A stretch of DNA of 27,433 bases from the NCBI GenBank assembly GCA_005884465.1, contig VAZH01000001.1, forward strand, positions 1 through 27,433, given 5' to 3'. A program made the translations under genes and the position numbers. The notes under the pieces were generated by a model. The model did no database searches and was not told where the DNA came from. It saw only the letters and a program-made list of their open reading frames with translations. The stretch comes from Alphaproteobacteria bacterium (lineage in GTDB: Bacteria > Pseudomonadota > Alphaproteobacteria > Rhizobiales > Xanthobacteraceae). Shown here one piece after another: positions 9,946 to 18,128 of this stretch (positions are counted from its first letter, which is position 1; each line of letters begins with the position of its first letter).

Positions 9946-11757
9946 ATGGCGCCTCCGCTGATCCAGTTGAAAGACATCGCGCTGACCTTCGGCGGCACCC
10001 CGCTATTGTCGGGTGTCGAGCTGTCGGTGTCCTCAGCCGAGCGCGTCTGTTTGATCGGCCGCAACGGCTCCGGCAAATCGACGCTGCTGAAGATCGCGGC
10101 CGGCCTGGTCGAACCCGATCATGGCAGCCGTTTTGTGCAACCCGGCGCCACCATCCGCTATCTGCCGCAGGAGCCGGATTTTGCCGGTTTCGCGACGACG
10201 CTGGCCTATGTCGAGGCCGGCCTCGGCCCGGGCGACGACCGTTATCAGGCGCAGTATGTTCTGGAACAGCTCGCCCTTCACGGCGACGAAGACCCCGCGC
10301 AAGTGTCCGGCGGCGAAGCCCGCCGCGTAGCGCTGGCGCGCGTGCTGGCGCCGTCGCCCGATATTCTCTTGCTGGACGAGCCGACCAACCATCTCGATCT
10401 CCCCACCATCGAATGGCTGGAGAGCGAACTCGACAACCGCCGCGGCGCACTTGTCATCATCAGCCACGACCGCCGTTTCCTCTCGAACCTGTCGCGCTCC
10501 ACTGCCTGGCTCGATCGCGGCCAGATCCGGCAAATCGACCGCGGCTTTGGCGCGTTCGAGGCCTGGCGCGACGAGGTGCTGGCGGAGGAAGAGCGCGATC
10601 AGCACAAGCTCGACCGCAGAATCGTCAACGAGGAACACTGGCTGCGCTACGGCGTCTCGGGGCGCCGCAAGCGCAACGTCAAACGGCTCGGCAATCTCTA
10701 CGCCCTGCGCGAGCAGCGGCGGAATTTTCGCGGCACCGCGGGCAATGCCAACCTTGCCGCCGCGGAAGCGGAAAAGTCCGGCAAGCTCGTGATCGAGGCG
10801 AAAAACATCGGCAGAGCATACGGCAACCGAAAGATCGTCGAGGGCTTTTCGATCCGCGTGCAGCGCGGCGACCGCATCGGCGTCGTCGGACCGAACGGCG
10901 TGGGCAAGACCACGCTGGTCGACATGCTGACCAGCGCCAGGCCGCCGGATACCGGCACCATCCGCTTCGGCGCCAATATTGAAATGGCGACGCTGGACCA
11001 GCATCGGGAAAGCCTCGATCCCAAATCGACGCTGGCTGAAGCTTTAACCGGCGGGCGCGGCGACCACGTCATGGTCGGCGGCAAGCCGAAGCACGTGGTC
11101 GGCTACATGAAGGATTTTCTGTTCGCGCAGGAGCAGATGCGCACGCCGCTAGAGGTACTCTCCGGCGGCGAGCGCGGCCGGCTGATGCTGGCGCGCGCGC
11201 TGGCAAAGCCGTCCAACCTGCTGGTGCTGGACGAGCCGACCAACGATCTCGATCTCGAAACCCTCGACGTGCTGGAAGAAATGCTCGGCGATTACGAAGG
11301 CACCGTAATTCTCATCAGCCATGACCGCGATTTTCTCGATCGCGTGGTGACCTCGGTGATCGCACCGGAAGGCAACGGCCGCTGGATCGAATATGCCGGC
11401 GGCTATACCGACATGCTGGCGCAGCGCGGCGCCGATCTGAAGCGAGAGACGGTGAAGGGTGCGGCGGTCGAAGACAGCAAGACGCCAAAAGTTAGAGCGC
11501 CATCTGGCACTTCAAGGCGCCGGCTTAATTTCAACGAGAAGCATGCACTGGAAACGCTGCCCAGGAAGATTGCGAAACTACAGGCCGAGATCGCAAACCA
11601 GCAGCGGCATCTTGACGATCCCGATCTGTTCCAGAAGGATCGCAAGAAGTTCGATCAAGCCTCTGATAAGCTTACAAAAACCCAAAGGGAATTGCAGGAG
11701 GCAGAGGACAGGTGGCTGGAACTTGAAGTGCTGCGTGAAGCGATCGAACAGGCCTAG
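9946..11757 (+). CDS. uup: ABC-F family ATPase, Uup type
   Basis: A 603-residue soluble protein with two ABC ATPase domains and no membrane segment. Domain 1 has Walker A GRNGSGKST (38-46), signature VSGGEARR and Walker B ILLLDEPTNHLD; domain 2 has GPNGVGKTT (about 315), LSGGERGR and LLVLDEPTNDLD. Between them lies the charged interdomain linker (EEERDQHKLDRRIVNEE). The C-terminal 80 residues (from about 525) form a Lys/Glu/Gln-rich coiled coil beginning RRRLNFNEKHALETLP, the DNA-binding-type tail that defines Uup among ABC-F proteins. E. coli Uup affects transposon excision and ribosome-related functions; which applies here is unknown. It is 11 bp downstream of the YaiI-like gene. Confidence 0.93.
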   Translation: MAPPLIQLKDIALTFGGTPLLSGVELSVSSAERVCLIGRNGSGKSTLLKIAAGLVEPDHGSRFVQPGATIRYLPQEPDFAGFATTLAYVEAGLGPGDDRYQAQYVLEQLALHGDEDPAQVSGGEARRVALARVLAPSPDILLLDEPTNHLDLPTIEWLESELDNRRGALVIISHDRRFLSNLSRSTAWLDRGQIRQIDRGFGAFEAWRDEVLAEEERDQHKLDRRIVNEEHWLRYGVSGRRKRNVKRLGNLYALREQRRNFRGTAGNANLAAAEAEKSGKLVIEAKNIGRAYGNRKIVEGFSIRVQRGDRIGVVGPNGVGKTTLVDMLTSARPPDTGTIRFGANIEMATLDQHRESLDPKSTLAEALTGGRGDHVMVGGKPKHVVGYMKDFLFAQEQMRTPLEVLSGGERGRLMLARALAKPSNLLVLDEPTNDLDLETLDVLEEMLGDYEGTVILISHDRDFLDRVVTSVIAPEGNGRWIEYAGGYTDMLAQRGADLKRETVKGAAVEDSKTPKVRAPSGTSRRRLNFNEKHALETLPRKIAKLQAEIANQQRHLDDPDLFQKDRKKFDQASDKLTKTQRELQEAEDRWLELEVLREAIEQA

Positions 11758-11775
11758 CGCATATATGCTTTCCGC

Positions 11776-11928
11776 CGTCATTGCGAGGAGCCAACGGGTC
11801 CCGCCTTGGGCGGGCCCGATGATAAACTCCGCGATGAAGCAATCCATTTTGCACCTCGGATAGGTGGATTGCTTCGCGGAGTTTATCATCGGGCGCGCAT
11901 TCGCGCGACCCGTTGGTTCGCAATGACG
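11776..11928. repeat. Intergenic palindrome, family B copy 1 (long form)
   Basis: Outer arms CGTCATTGCGAGGAGCC and GGTTCGCAATGACG, then a central pair GATGATAAACTCCGCGA / TCGCGGAGTTTATCATC and GAAGCAATCCA / TGGATTGCTTC. Each flank has a GC-only side hairpin (CCCGCCTTGGGCGGG and GCGCGCATTCGCGCG), so the single strand could fold as a cloverleaf. It sits between two same-strand genes. Confidence 0.85.
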
Positions 11929-11954
11929 AGATACTTCCAATCGGAGTCGACTTG

Positions 11955-13037
11955 ATGACCACGCCCCTCGCCGCCAAGATCGCCCGCGACTACGGCACGC
12001 CCGCCGCCGTCATCGACATGGACCGCGTCGAGCGCAACATCGCGCGGATTCAAGCGGCATGCGACGCGGCCGGGTTGGCCAACCGCCCGCACATCAAGAC
12101 CCACAAAAGCCCGATGCTCGCAAAACTCCAGATAGCCGCCGGCGCCGGGGGCATTACCTGCCAGAAACTCGGCGAGGCCGAGGTGATGGCGGAGGCCGGC
12201 ATCGACGATATCCTGATCAGTTACAACCTAATCGGGGAAGAGAAAATGGTCCGGCTCGGCGCGCTGCAGGCCAGGGCCGATATGACCGTTGCCGCCGACA
12301 ATCCGGTTGTAATCGCGGGGCTGCCGCAGGCCGCGGCAGCCTCCGGTCGGCCGCTCTCGGTCGTGGTCGAGTGCGACACCGGGCGCAAGCGCGCCGGGGT
12401 GGAGACACCGGCGGAAGCCGTCGCGCTCGCGCGCGAGATCGCGGCGTCGAAGGGACTTACCTTTGCAGGCTTCATGCTGTACCCGACCGAGACCGGCTGG
12501 ACCGAGGCGCAGCGTTTTTATGACGAGGCGCTGGCTGGAATTCGCGAACACGGGCTCGATGCCAAAATGGTCTCCACCGGCGGCACGCCAAATCTGAAAA
12601 ATCTCGGCAAACTCAAAGGTGCCACCGAGCACCGGCCCGGCACCTACATCTATAATGACCGGATGCAGGTCGCGGCCGGCGTCGCCACCTGGGACGATTG
12701 CGCGCTCAGCATCTATTCCACCGTGGTGAGCCGCGCCGGCCCGGATCGCGGCATTCTCGATGCCGGCTCGAAAACCCTGACGTCGGACACCGGCGGCGGA
12801 CTCGATGGCCACGGCCTCATTCTCGAACACCCGGAGGCCAGGATCGCGCGCTTCGCCGAGGAACACGGTTTTCTCGACCTGACGCGCAGCAACACTCGCC
12901 CCAACGTCGGCGATGTCGTGCGGATCGTGCCGAACCATGTCTGCGTGGTCGTCAACATGATGGACGAGGTGGTGATGGTGCGCGGCGAGGAGATCATCGG
13001 CACGCTGCCGGTCGCGGCGCGAGGAAAGTTGCGCTGA
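11955..13037 (+). CDS. D-threonine aldolase / D-serine dehydratase-like PLP enzyme
   Basis: The 360-residue protein belongs to the alanine-racemase-fold, PLP- and metal-dependent family that includes D-threonine aldolase and the eukaryotic D-serine dehydratase DSD1. It has the N-terminal TPAAVIDMDRVERNI strand, the PHIKTHKSP motif (45-53) that carries the PLP lysine, and a C-terminal NHVC (327-330) whose His328 and Cys330 are placed like the metal ligands of the family. The sequence does not tell whether it cleaves D-threonine to glycine and acetaldehyde, dehydrates D-serine, or acts on another beta-hydroxy-D-amino acid. The start at 11955 has GGAG eight bases upstream; the frame extends back to 11913 into the repeat-flanking region, which is unlikely to be coding. 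It stands alone between two family B palindromes. Confidence 0.87.
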   Translation: MTTPLAAKIARDYGTPAAVIDMDRVERNIARIQAACDAAGLANRPHIKTHKSPMLAKLQIAAGAGGITCQKLGEAEVMAEAGIDDILISYNLIGEEKMVRLGALQARADMTVAADNPVVIAGLPQAAAASGRPLSVVVECDTGRKRAGVETPAEAVALAREIAASKGLTFAGFMLYPTETGWTEAQRFYDEALAGIREHGLDAKMVSTGGTPNLKNLGKLKGATEHRPGTYIYNDRMQVAAGVATWDDCALSIYSTVVSRAGPDRGILDAGSKTLTSDTGGGLDGHGLILEHPEARIARFAEEHGFLDLTRSNTRPNVGDVVRIVPNHVCVVVNMMDEVVMVRGEEIIGTLPVAARGKLR

Positions 13038-13045
13038 TTTTTCTG

Positions 13046-13165
13046 CCGTCATTGCGAGGAGCGCAGCGACGAAGCAATCCATTCTGCTCCGCGGATAAGT
13101 GGATTGCTTCGCGGAGCCTGTCATCGGGCGGCGCTTCGCGCCGACCCGTTGGCTCGCAATGACGG
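13046..13165. repeat. Intergenic palindrome, family B copy 2 (short, asymmetric form)
   Basis: Ends CCGTCATTGCGAGGAGC and GCTCGCAATGACGG pair, as do GAAGCAATCCA and TGGATTGCTTC in the centre. The right arm retains CGGAGCCTGTCATCGGGCGG and a GACCCGTTGG segment that have no partner on the left, so relative to copy 1 the left arm is shortened by about 35 bases. It lies between convergent genes. Confidence 0.83.
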
Positions 13166-13167
13166 CT

Positions 13168-14418
13168 TCAAATCTGCCCTTCATTAAGCCATTTCAACGC
13201 CCCTCTCCCCGCCGCCGCTCCGGTCGCGAACGAGGCCTGCAGCAGATAGCCGCCGGTCGGCGCCTCCCAATCCAGCATTTCGCCGGCGGTGAAGACCCCG
13301 GGCAAGCGGCGGATCATGAAGTCGGCGTCGACCTCGTCGAACGATATTCCTCCGGCGGTCGAGATCGCCCGCGCGATCGGGGCGACACCCTTGAGTTCGA
13401 CCGGCACGTCGTTGATCAATCCCGCGAGGCTGACCGACGAAAGCGACGACAGCGGCACACCTGATGCAATTGCCGCCTCCTGCAACAGGCCGATCGCGGC
13501 GGGCGACAGATGAGCGGCCTTGCGCAGAAAATTGGACAGGGATTGGCGGCCTCGCGGCCTCGATAGCTGTGCCATCAAGTCCTGCATACCCAGATCGGGC
13601 CGCAACGCCACGTGCAGGATCGCCTGCCCCGAACTGCCGATGGACTCGCGCAAGTGAGCCGAGAGCGCATAAATCGCGCCGCCTTCAATACCTGTGCGCG
13701 TAATGATGGCTTCTCCGCGCACGGCGTGCGATCCGAACGACAGCGCGATGCCCTTGAGCGGATGGCCTTCAAAACGGTCGCGAAGAATCTCCGACCACGC
13801 GACCGCGAAGCCGCAATTGGCGGGCCGGAGCGGCGATATCGCCACGCCTCTCGCAGCCAGGGTTTCCACCCAAGCGCCGTTCGACCCGAGCCGCGGCCAG
13901 CTTGCACCGCCAAGCGCGAGGACGGTTGTGCGCGCATTGACAGCGCGTTTTCCATCGGGCGTTTGAAACAAAAGCTGCCCATCGTCGTTCCAGCCGGTCC
14001 AGCGGTGGCGCAGTGCGAGTTGCACGCCCATCGCATCAAGCCGCCGGAGCCATGCACGCAGCAGCGGCGAGGCCTTGAACGCCGTTGGAAAAACCCGGCC
14101 GCTGGAGCCGATGAAGGTTGGCTGCCCCAGCGCCTCGCTCCATACGCGCAACCTAGCTGGCGGGAACGCCTCGATCGCAGTTGCAAGCCGCGGCTGCGCT
14201 TCGCCGTAGCGCATCAAAAATTCCGGCAGCGCCTCGCTGTGCGTCAGATTGAGCCCGCCACGTCCCGCCATCAGAAATTTGCGGCCGGCCGACGGCATCG
14301 CGTCATAGACGGTGACGCCGGCACCACCTCGCGCCAGCACCTCGGCCGCCATCAGTCCGGCCGGGCCGGCGCCGATGATGGCGACTTCCGTTTGTGAACT
14401 CGTCATCGCGGCGGACAA
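13168..14418 (-). CDS. HI0933-like NAD(P)/FAD-dependent flavoprotein
   Basis: The 416-residue protein begins with a Rossmann dinucleotide motif IIGAGPAGLMAAE (14-26) and continues with AGRKFLMAGRGGLNLTHSE, the signature of the HI0933/BaiN-like flavoprotein family, and it ends with a second FAD-binding segment (GVFTAGEMLDWEAPTGGYLLQASFATG). It matches the alphaproteobacterial subgroup annotated as TIGR03862. The physiological substrate is unknown. I chose TTG at 14418 as start because AGGGAG lies six bases upstream, whereas the ATG at 14406 has that same sequence too far away. It is convergent with the PLP enzyme. The upstream SDR gene is on the same strand, 147 bp away and separated by a family C palindrome. 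Confidence 0.88.
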   Translation of the reverse strand: MSAAMTSSQTEVAIIGAGPAGLMAAEVLARGGAGVTVYDAMPSAGRKFLMAGRGGLNLTHSEALPEFLMRYGEAQPRLATAIEAFPPARLRVWSEALGQPTFIGSSGRVFPTAFKASPLLRAWLRRLDAMGVQLALRHRWTGWNDDGQLLFQTPDGKRAVNARTTVLALGGASWPRLGSNGAWVETLAARGVAISPLRPANCGFAVAWSEILRDRFEGHPLKGIALSFGSHAVRGEAIITRTGIEGGAIYALSAHLRESIGSSGQAILHVALRPDLGMQDLMAQLSRPRGRQSLSNFLRKAAHLSPAAIGLLQEAAIASGVPLSSLSSVSLAGLINDVPVELKGVAPIARAISTAGGISFDEVDADFMIRRLPGVFTAGEMLDWEAPTGGYLLQASFATGAAAGRGALKWLNEGQI

Positions 14419-14444
14419 GGCGCGCTCCCTCTCGACGTCAAGGA

Positions 14445-14538
14445 CCTCATCCTGAGGAGCGGCGACTTCGCCGCGTCTCGAAGGATGGCTGCAAGCTCAC
14501 GGTTCGAGACGCGCGAAGACGCGCTCCTCACCATGAGG
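14445..14538. repeat. Intergenic palindrome, family C copy 1
   Basis: CCTCATCCTGAGGAGC and GCTCCTCACCATGAGG form the ends, and GCGTCTCGAAGGATG with GGTTCGAGACGC the inner pair. A GGCGACTTCGCC side hairpin occurs on the left arm. It fills the gap between the SDR gene and the downstream flavoprotein gene. Confidence 0.82.
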
Positions 14539-14565
14539 ACCATCGCCACGCACTCCGGCTTACTT

Positions 14566-15483
14566 CTAAAGCTTGATCCCGGCCCTTGCCGCGGCCTGCG
14601 CGATGTACTTCTGGGTCTGCTGGAACGCGCCTTCCAGCGCTTTTGCAGTCGACATGTCGCCGATCTCGGCAAAATGCGCGGATACCGCCTCGGGGGTCCA
14701 GTCGGATGGCGGCAAATTGATGCCTTCGGTTTCCATGATCTTGATCACCGCGAACGACCCAGCTCCCGCGCCCATGATGGTGCGCGTCGGCGCGTCATCG
14801 CTGAGCAGATAAAGCACCGCCGGGGTGATCGCTTCCGGCTTCATCAGCGCCAGCGCCTGCGGCGGCAGCAGTTCTTCCGTCATCCGGGTCGCCGCCGTCG
14901 GCGAGATCGTGTTGACGCGGATGTTGTTCTTGCGGCCCTCCTCGGCCAGCACATTCATCAAGCCGATCATGCCGCTCTTCGCCGCGCCGTAATTGGCCTG
15001 GCCGAAATTGCCGAACAGGCCGGACGATGACGTGGTGACGACGATGCGGCCGTAGTTGCGCTCGCGCATGCCGTCCCACACCGCCTTGCAGCAATAGAAC
15101 GTGCCGGTGAGATGCACGTCGAGGACCTTGGCGAAATCGGCCGGTTCCATCTTGCCGAACGATTTGTCGCGCAGAATGCCGGCATTGGCGCAGAGCAGAT
15201 CGACGCTGCCCCATTCTTTGGTCGCACGATCCACCATCGCCCTGACCTGCTCGAAGTCAGAGACATCGGCGCCGTCGGCCATCGCCACGCCGCCGGCTTT
15301 GCGGATTTCCTCGACCACGGTTTCCGCGGGCGTCAGCGACCCGCCAGAGCCGTCGCGGGCGCCACCGAAATCATTGACGACGACCTTTGCGCCGCGGCTT
15401 GCCAGCCCGATTGCATGCGCGCGCCCGAGACCATTGCCCGCGCCGGTGACGATGGCGACGCGTCCGTCAAACCTGATTGTCAT
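14566..15483 (-). CDS. SDR family oxidoreductase, (3R)-hydroxyacyl-CoA dehydrogenase-like
   Basis: The 305-residue NAD(P)-dependent dehydrogenase has the cofactor motif TGAGNGLG (13-20), NAG (100-102) and the catalytic Ser152, Tyr165 and Lys169 (SSSG...YGAAK). The insert NDFGGARDGSGGS after the second strand and the C-terminal extension past residue 250 resemble the dehydrogenase domain of peroxisomal multifunctional enzyme 2, so I favour a 3-hydroxyacyl-CoA substrate. It stands with a MaoC hydratase and an acyl-CoA ligase upstream on the same strand, which fits a hydratase/dehydrogenase pair in beta-oxidation with R-stereochemistry; that pairing is inferred. A long palindrome in the 125-bp gap upstream may uncouple it from the MaoC gene. 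Confidence 0.88.
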   Translation of the reverse strand: MTIRFDGRVAIVTGAGNGLGRAHAIGLASRGAKVVVNDFGGARDGSGGSLTPAETVVEEIRKAGGVAMADGADVSDFEQVRAMVDRATKEWGSVDLLCANAGILRDKSFGKMEPADFAKVLDVHLTGTFYCCKAVWDGMRERNYGRIVVTTSSSGLFGNFGQANYGAAKSGMIGLMNVLAEEGRKNNIRVNTISPTAATRMTEELLPPQALALMKPEAITPAVLYLLSDDAPTRTIMGAGAGSFAVIKIMETEGINLPPSDWTPEAVSAHFAEIGDMSTAKALEGAFQQTQKYIAQAAARAGIKL

Positions 15484-15512
15484 GATTGCAGTTCCCGGAT
15501 GTGGGTTCTTTC

Positions 15513-15601
15513 GTCATGCCCGGCCTTGTGCCGGGCATCCACGTCTTTTTGGTTGCTGCATCAAACAAGACGTGGATGGCCGGGACAAGCCCGGCCATGA
15601 C
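15513..15601. repeat. Intergenic palindrome, family A copy 3
   Basis: Two 33-base arms starting GTCATGCCCGG and ending CCGGCCATGAC pair almost perfectly around a 16-base centre; the inner part is CATCCACGTCTT / AAGACGTGGATG, and each arm contains its own CCGGC/GCCGG mini-hairpin. It is the simplest copy of this family and the reference for copies 1, 2 and 4. Confidence 0.87.
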
Positions 15602-15608
15602 GACGATG

Positions 15609-16088
15609 CTAAGCAAAATAGATCAGGCCGATCCAGTCGGCCACCAGAGCGGGCTTCTCCTCGCCCTCGATTTCGACGGTCACGTTGGTGCGCGACAGCA
15701 ATTCGGTCGGCTTGCGCAGCTTGGCTTCCGCCAGCATAAAACGGCCGCGGACGCGCGAACCCGAACGCACCGGTGAGATGAAACGCAGCTTGTCGAAGCC
15801 GTAATTCACCCCCATCGTGGTGCCCTCGATCACCGGCATCACTTCGTAGGACATGATGCTCAGCAGCGACATCGTCAAAAAGCCGTGCGCCACGGTGGCG
15901 CCGAACGGCGTTTCGCGTTTGGCGCGCTCGGGATCGATGTGAATGAATTGATGATCTTCGATCACGTCCGCATAGACGTCGATCCGCTTTTGATCAACCA
16001 GATGCCATGACGACACGCCGACCTCGTGGCCGACCATCTGCTGATAGGCTGAAAGCGAAATCGGCGGCTTCTTCCAGACTTCATTCAT
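15609..16088 (-). CDS. MaoC family hydratase (NodN-like)
   Basis: The 159-residue single-hotdog protein carries the hydratase-2 motif with Asp45 and His50 (EDHQFIHID) and AHGF at 67-70, the catalytic pair and turn of (R)-specific enoyl-CoA hydratases; the form of the motif is closest to NodN-like members. It probably hydrates a trans-2-enoyl-CoA to a (3R)-hydroxyacyl-CoA. The SDR downstream would then oxidise that product. The start at 16088 has GGAGAG seven bases upstream. That ribosome-binding site directly abuts the base of a 25-bp hairpin (16103-16175), an unusual arrangement that could affect translation. The acyl-CoA ligase gene lies upstream on the same strand. Confidence 0.9.
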   Translation of the reverse strand: MNEVWKKPPISLSAYQQMVGHEVGVSSWHLVDQKRIDVYADVIEDHQFIHIDPERAKRETPFGATVAHGFLTMSLLSIMSYEVMPVIEGTTMGVNYGFDKLRFISPVRSGSRVRGRFMLAEAKLRKPTELLSRTNVTVEIEGEEKPALVADWIGLIYFA

Positions 16089-16102
16089 TGGTCAACTCTC
16101 CG

Positions 16103-16175
16103 CAGTGTCCCGTTTCCGAAGTTCGTGAACTCCTGCGGCGCCCCTGACACGAACTTCGGAAACAAAGGGACACTG
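16103..16175. repeat. Family D hairpin 1
   Basis: Left arm 16103-16127 and right arm 16148-16175 pair over 25 bp, starting CAGTGTCCC / GGGACACTG, with a three-base AAA bulge on the right arm and a 20-base loop. It is related to the hairpin at 16193-16263 but in the opposite orientation. Confidence 0.85.
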
Positions 16176-16192
16176 CCAACTTAACTATTCTG

Positions 16193-16263
16193 GTGCCGCT
16201 TTCGATTTGAAGTTCCTGAGACGAACTTGCGGCACCATTGCAGGAACTTCAAATCGGCGGCAC
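16193..16263. repeat. Family D hairpin 2
   Basis: Left arm 16193-16218 and right arm 16241-16263 pair over 23 bp (GTGCCGC / GCGGCAC plus CGATTTGAAGTTCCTG), with a TTT bulge on the left arm. The GTGCCGC segment can alternatively pair with GCGGCAC at 16229-16235. Its right end reaches the stop codon of the acyl-CoA ligase gene, so it may end or trim that transcript. Confidence 0.84.
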
Positions 16264-17990
16264 TAGCTCCCGGCCGACCGCACCTTCCGCAACTCCGGGA
16301 ATTCCTCTTCGCGGAATTCCTTGCCACGCAGCGGATCGCCGCGATCGTTTTCGTGCTCGAGACGGCGCAGTTGCACGCGGCGGATTTTGCCAGAAATCGT
16401 CTTCGGCAATTCGGTCACGAGCTCGATCCGCCGGATGCGCTTGAAGGGCGCCAGCCGCGCGTGCAGGTGGCGAAAGATCGACAGCGCGGTTTGCGCCGAG
16501 CGCTCCGCGCCCGACACCAACAGCACATAAGCCTTGGGGATTGCCAGCCTGATGGGATCGGGGCTGGGAACGACCGCGGCCTCCGCGACCGATTCATGTT
16601 CGAGCAAAATGCTCTCGAGTTCGAACGGGCTGATCCGGTAGTCCGATGATTTGAAGACGTCATCGGAGCGGCCGACGAAGGTCAGGTAGCCCTCATCGTC
16701 GGCAAACACCACGTCGCCACTGCGATAGAGATCGCCGTCCGCGCCGCTCAATTTCCCATCGTCGCCTTGATAGCCCTGCATCAGGCCCGCCGGCCTGTCG
16801 GCCCCGAGCACCAAGGTGACCTCGCCCTCTGTCACGGCGTTGCCATCGCTGTCGGCGATGCGCACCCGATAGCCCGGCATCGGCCGGCCCATCGAGCCGA
16901 CCTTCACGGTCTGGCCCGGCGAATTGCCAACAAGCAGGGTTGTCTCGGTCTGGCCGTAGCCATCGCGGATCGTGACCCCCCAGGCGGCGCGGACCTGGTC
17001 GATCACCTCGGGATTGAGCGGCTCGCCGGCGCCGCAGACTTCACGCAGGCTCACCTTGAAGTCGGCGAGCCGCTCCTGGATGAACAGCCGCCACACTGTC
17101 GGCGGTGCGCATAGCGTGGTGACACCGCAGCGGTCGATGATCGAGAGCAGGCCTTTCGCTTCGAAGCGCGGCTGATTGACGATGAAGATCGTCGCGCCGG
17201 CAATCCAGGGCGCGAAGAAGCAGCTGTAGGCATGCTTGGCCCAGCCGGGCGACGAGATGTTGAGGTGGATATCGCCGGGCTGCAGCCCGAGCCAATACAT
17301 TGTCGTGAGATGGCCGACGGGGTAGCTGCGCTGGCTATGCCGAACGAGCTTCGGCTTCGCCGTCGTGCCCGAGGTGAAATACAGCAGCATCGGGTCGTCG
17401 GCCTTGGTCGGGCCGTCGGGTGTGAAAGGCTCGGGCGCGTTTGCCGCATCCTCGAACGGCAACCAGCCCTCCTGTTTGGCTGTCGCGCCGACGACGACGC
17501 GGACCAGCCCGTCGCTGCCGAGGCCGGCAAGTTTCGCCACCTGGTCCTGGGTCGCGACCACCGCCCTCGCCTTGCCGCGATCGAGCCGGTCGCGGAGTTC
17601 ATCAGGCGTCAGCAACGTGGTCGCGGGGATTACCACCACCCCGAGCTTCATTGCCGCCAGCATGGTCTCCCACAGCGGCACGACATTGCCGAGCAGCAGC
17701 AGAAGATGATCGCCGCGCTTCAGCCCCTGCGCGCGCAGAAAGTTGGCGACCTGATTAGAACGGCGTGACAGCGCCGCGAACGAGAATTTTGTCTCGCGGT
17801 TGTTGCCGGCATCGACAATCCACAGCGCCGGGCGATCCTTGCTTTCGGGATTACGCGCCAGTTCCGCATCGAACCAGTCCAGTGCCCAGTTGAACGGCAC
17901 CGGATCGGGCCAGAGGAATCCCTTGACCGCGGCATCGTAGTCGGTGCGGTGCTTGAGCAGAAAAGCACGCGCGTCCTGAAATGTGGTCAT
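16263..17990 (-). CDS. AMP-forming acyl-CoA synthetase (medium-chain/benzoate-CoA ligase type)
   Basis: The 575-residue ANL-superfamily enzyme activates a carboxylic acid to its CoA thioester via an acyl-adenylate. Motifs in order: TSGTTAKPK (206-214, ATP phosphate binding), GYGQTET (344-350), YRSGD (422-426, ribose-binding Asp), GRSDDVFKSSDYRISP hinge region (440-455) and TISGKIRR (531-538) with catalytic Lys535. The pattern is that of medium-chain (ACSM-like) or aryl-CoA ligases; the acid is not predictable. A Glu/Arg-rich tail follows residue 545. The start at 17990 has only a weak ribosome-binding site. The gene heads the minus-strand group ligase, MaoC, SDR, although palindromes sit in both gaps. 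Confidence 0.92.
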   Translation of the reverse strand: MTTFQDARAFLLKHRTDYDAAVKGFLWPDPVPFNWALDWFDAELARNPESKDRPALWIVDAGNNRETKFSFAALSRRSNQVANFLRAQGLKRGDHLLLLLGNVVPLWETMLAAMKLGVVVIPATTLLTPDELRDRLDRGKARAVVATQDQVAKLAGLGSDGLVRVVVGATAKQEGWLPFEDAANAPEPFTPDGPTKADDPMLLYFTSGTTAKPKLVRHSQRSYPVGHLTTMYWLGLQPGDIHLNISSPGWAKHAYSCFFAPWIAGATIFIVNQPRFEAKGLLSIIDRCGVTTLCAPPTVWRLFIQERLADFKVSLREVCGAGEPLNPEVIDQVRAAWGVTIRDGYGQTETTLLVGNSPGQTVKVGSMGRPMPGYRVRIADSDGNAVTEGEVTLVLGADRPAGLMQGYQGDDGKLSGADGDLYRSGDVVFADDEGYLTFVGRSDDVFKSSDYRISPFELESILLEHESVAEAAVVPSPDPIRLAIPKAYVLLVSGAERSAQTALSIFRHLHARLAPFKRIRRIELVTELPKTISGKIRRVQLRRLEHENDRGDPLRGKEFREEEFPELRKVRSAGS

Positions 17991-18016
17991 ATCAAATGAG
18001 TCTCGCCGCTTTCACT

Positions 18017-18126
18017 ACCGTCATCCTGAGGAGCCGCGCTTTTTGCGCGGCGTCTCGAAGGATGAGCCACATACAGAGCTGGTCATCCTTCGAGGCTCGC
18101 AAGTACTCGCTCCTCAGGATGACGGT
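18017..18126. repeat. Intergenic palindrome, family C copy 2
   Basis: ACCGTCATCCTGAGGAGC and GCTCCTCAGGATGACGGT are exact reverse complements, one of the most regular ends in the window. Inner pair TCTCGAAGGATGA / TCATCCTTCGAGG. It begins three bases beyond the mmsB stop codon and could stabilise or end the valine-operon mRNA. Confidence 0.87.
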
Positions 18127-18128
18127 AA

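Noticed and set aside
10033..11004. 323-codon minus-strand frame over uup
   Set aside because: Entirely antisense to the Walker and signature motifs of the ABC-F ATPase; no independent support.
11776..13165. Composite transposon or insertion sequence around the PLP enzyme gene
   Set aside because: The flanking elements are palindromic repeats without a transposase gene, and no target-site duplication is visible.
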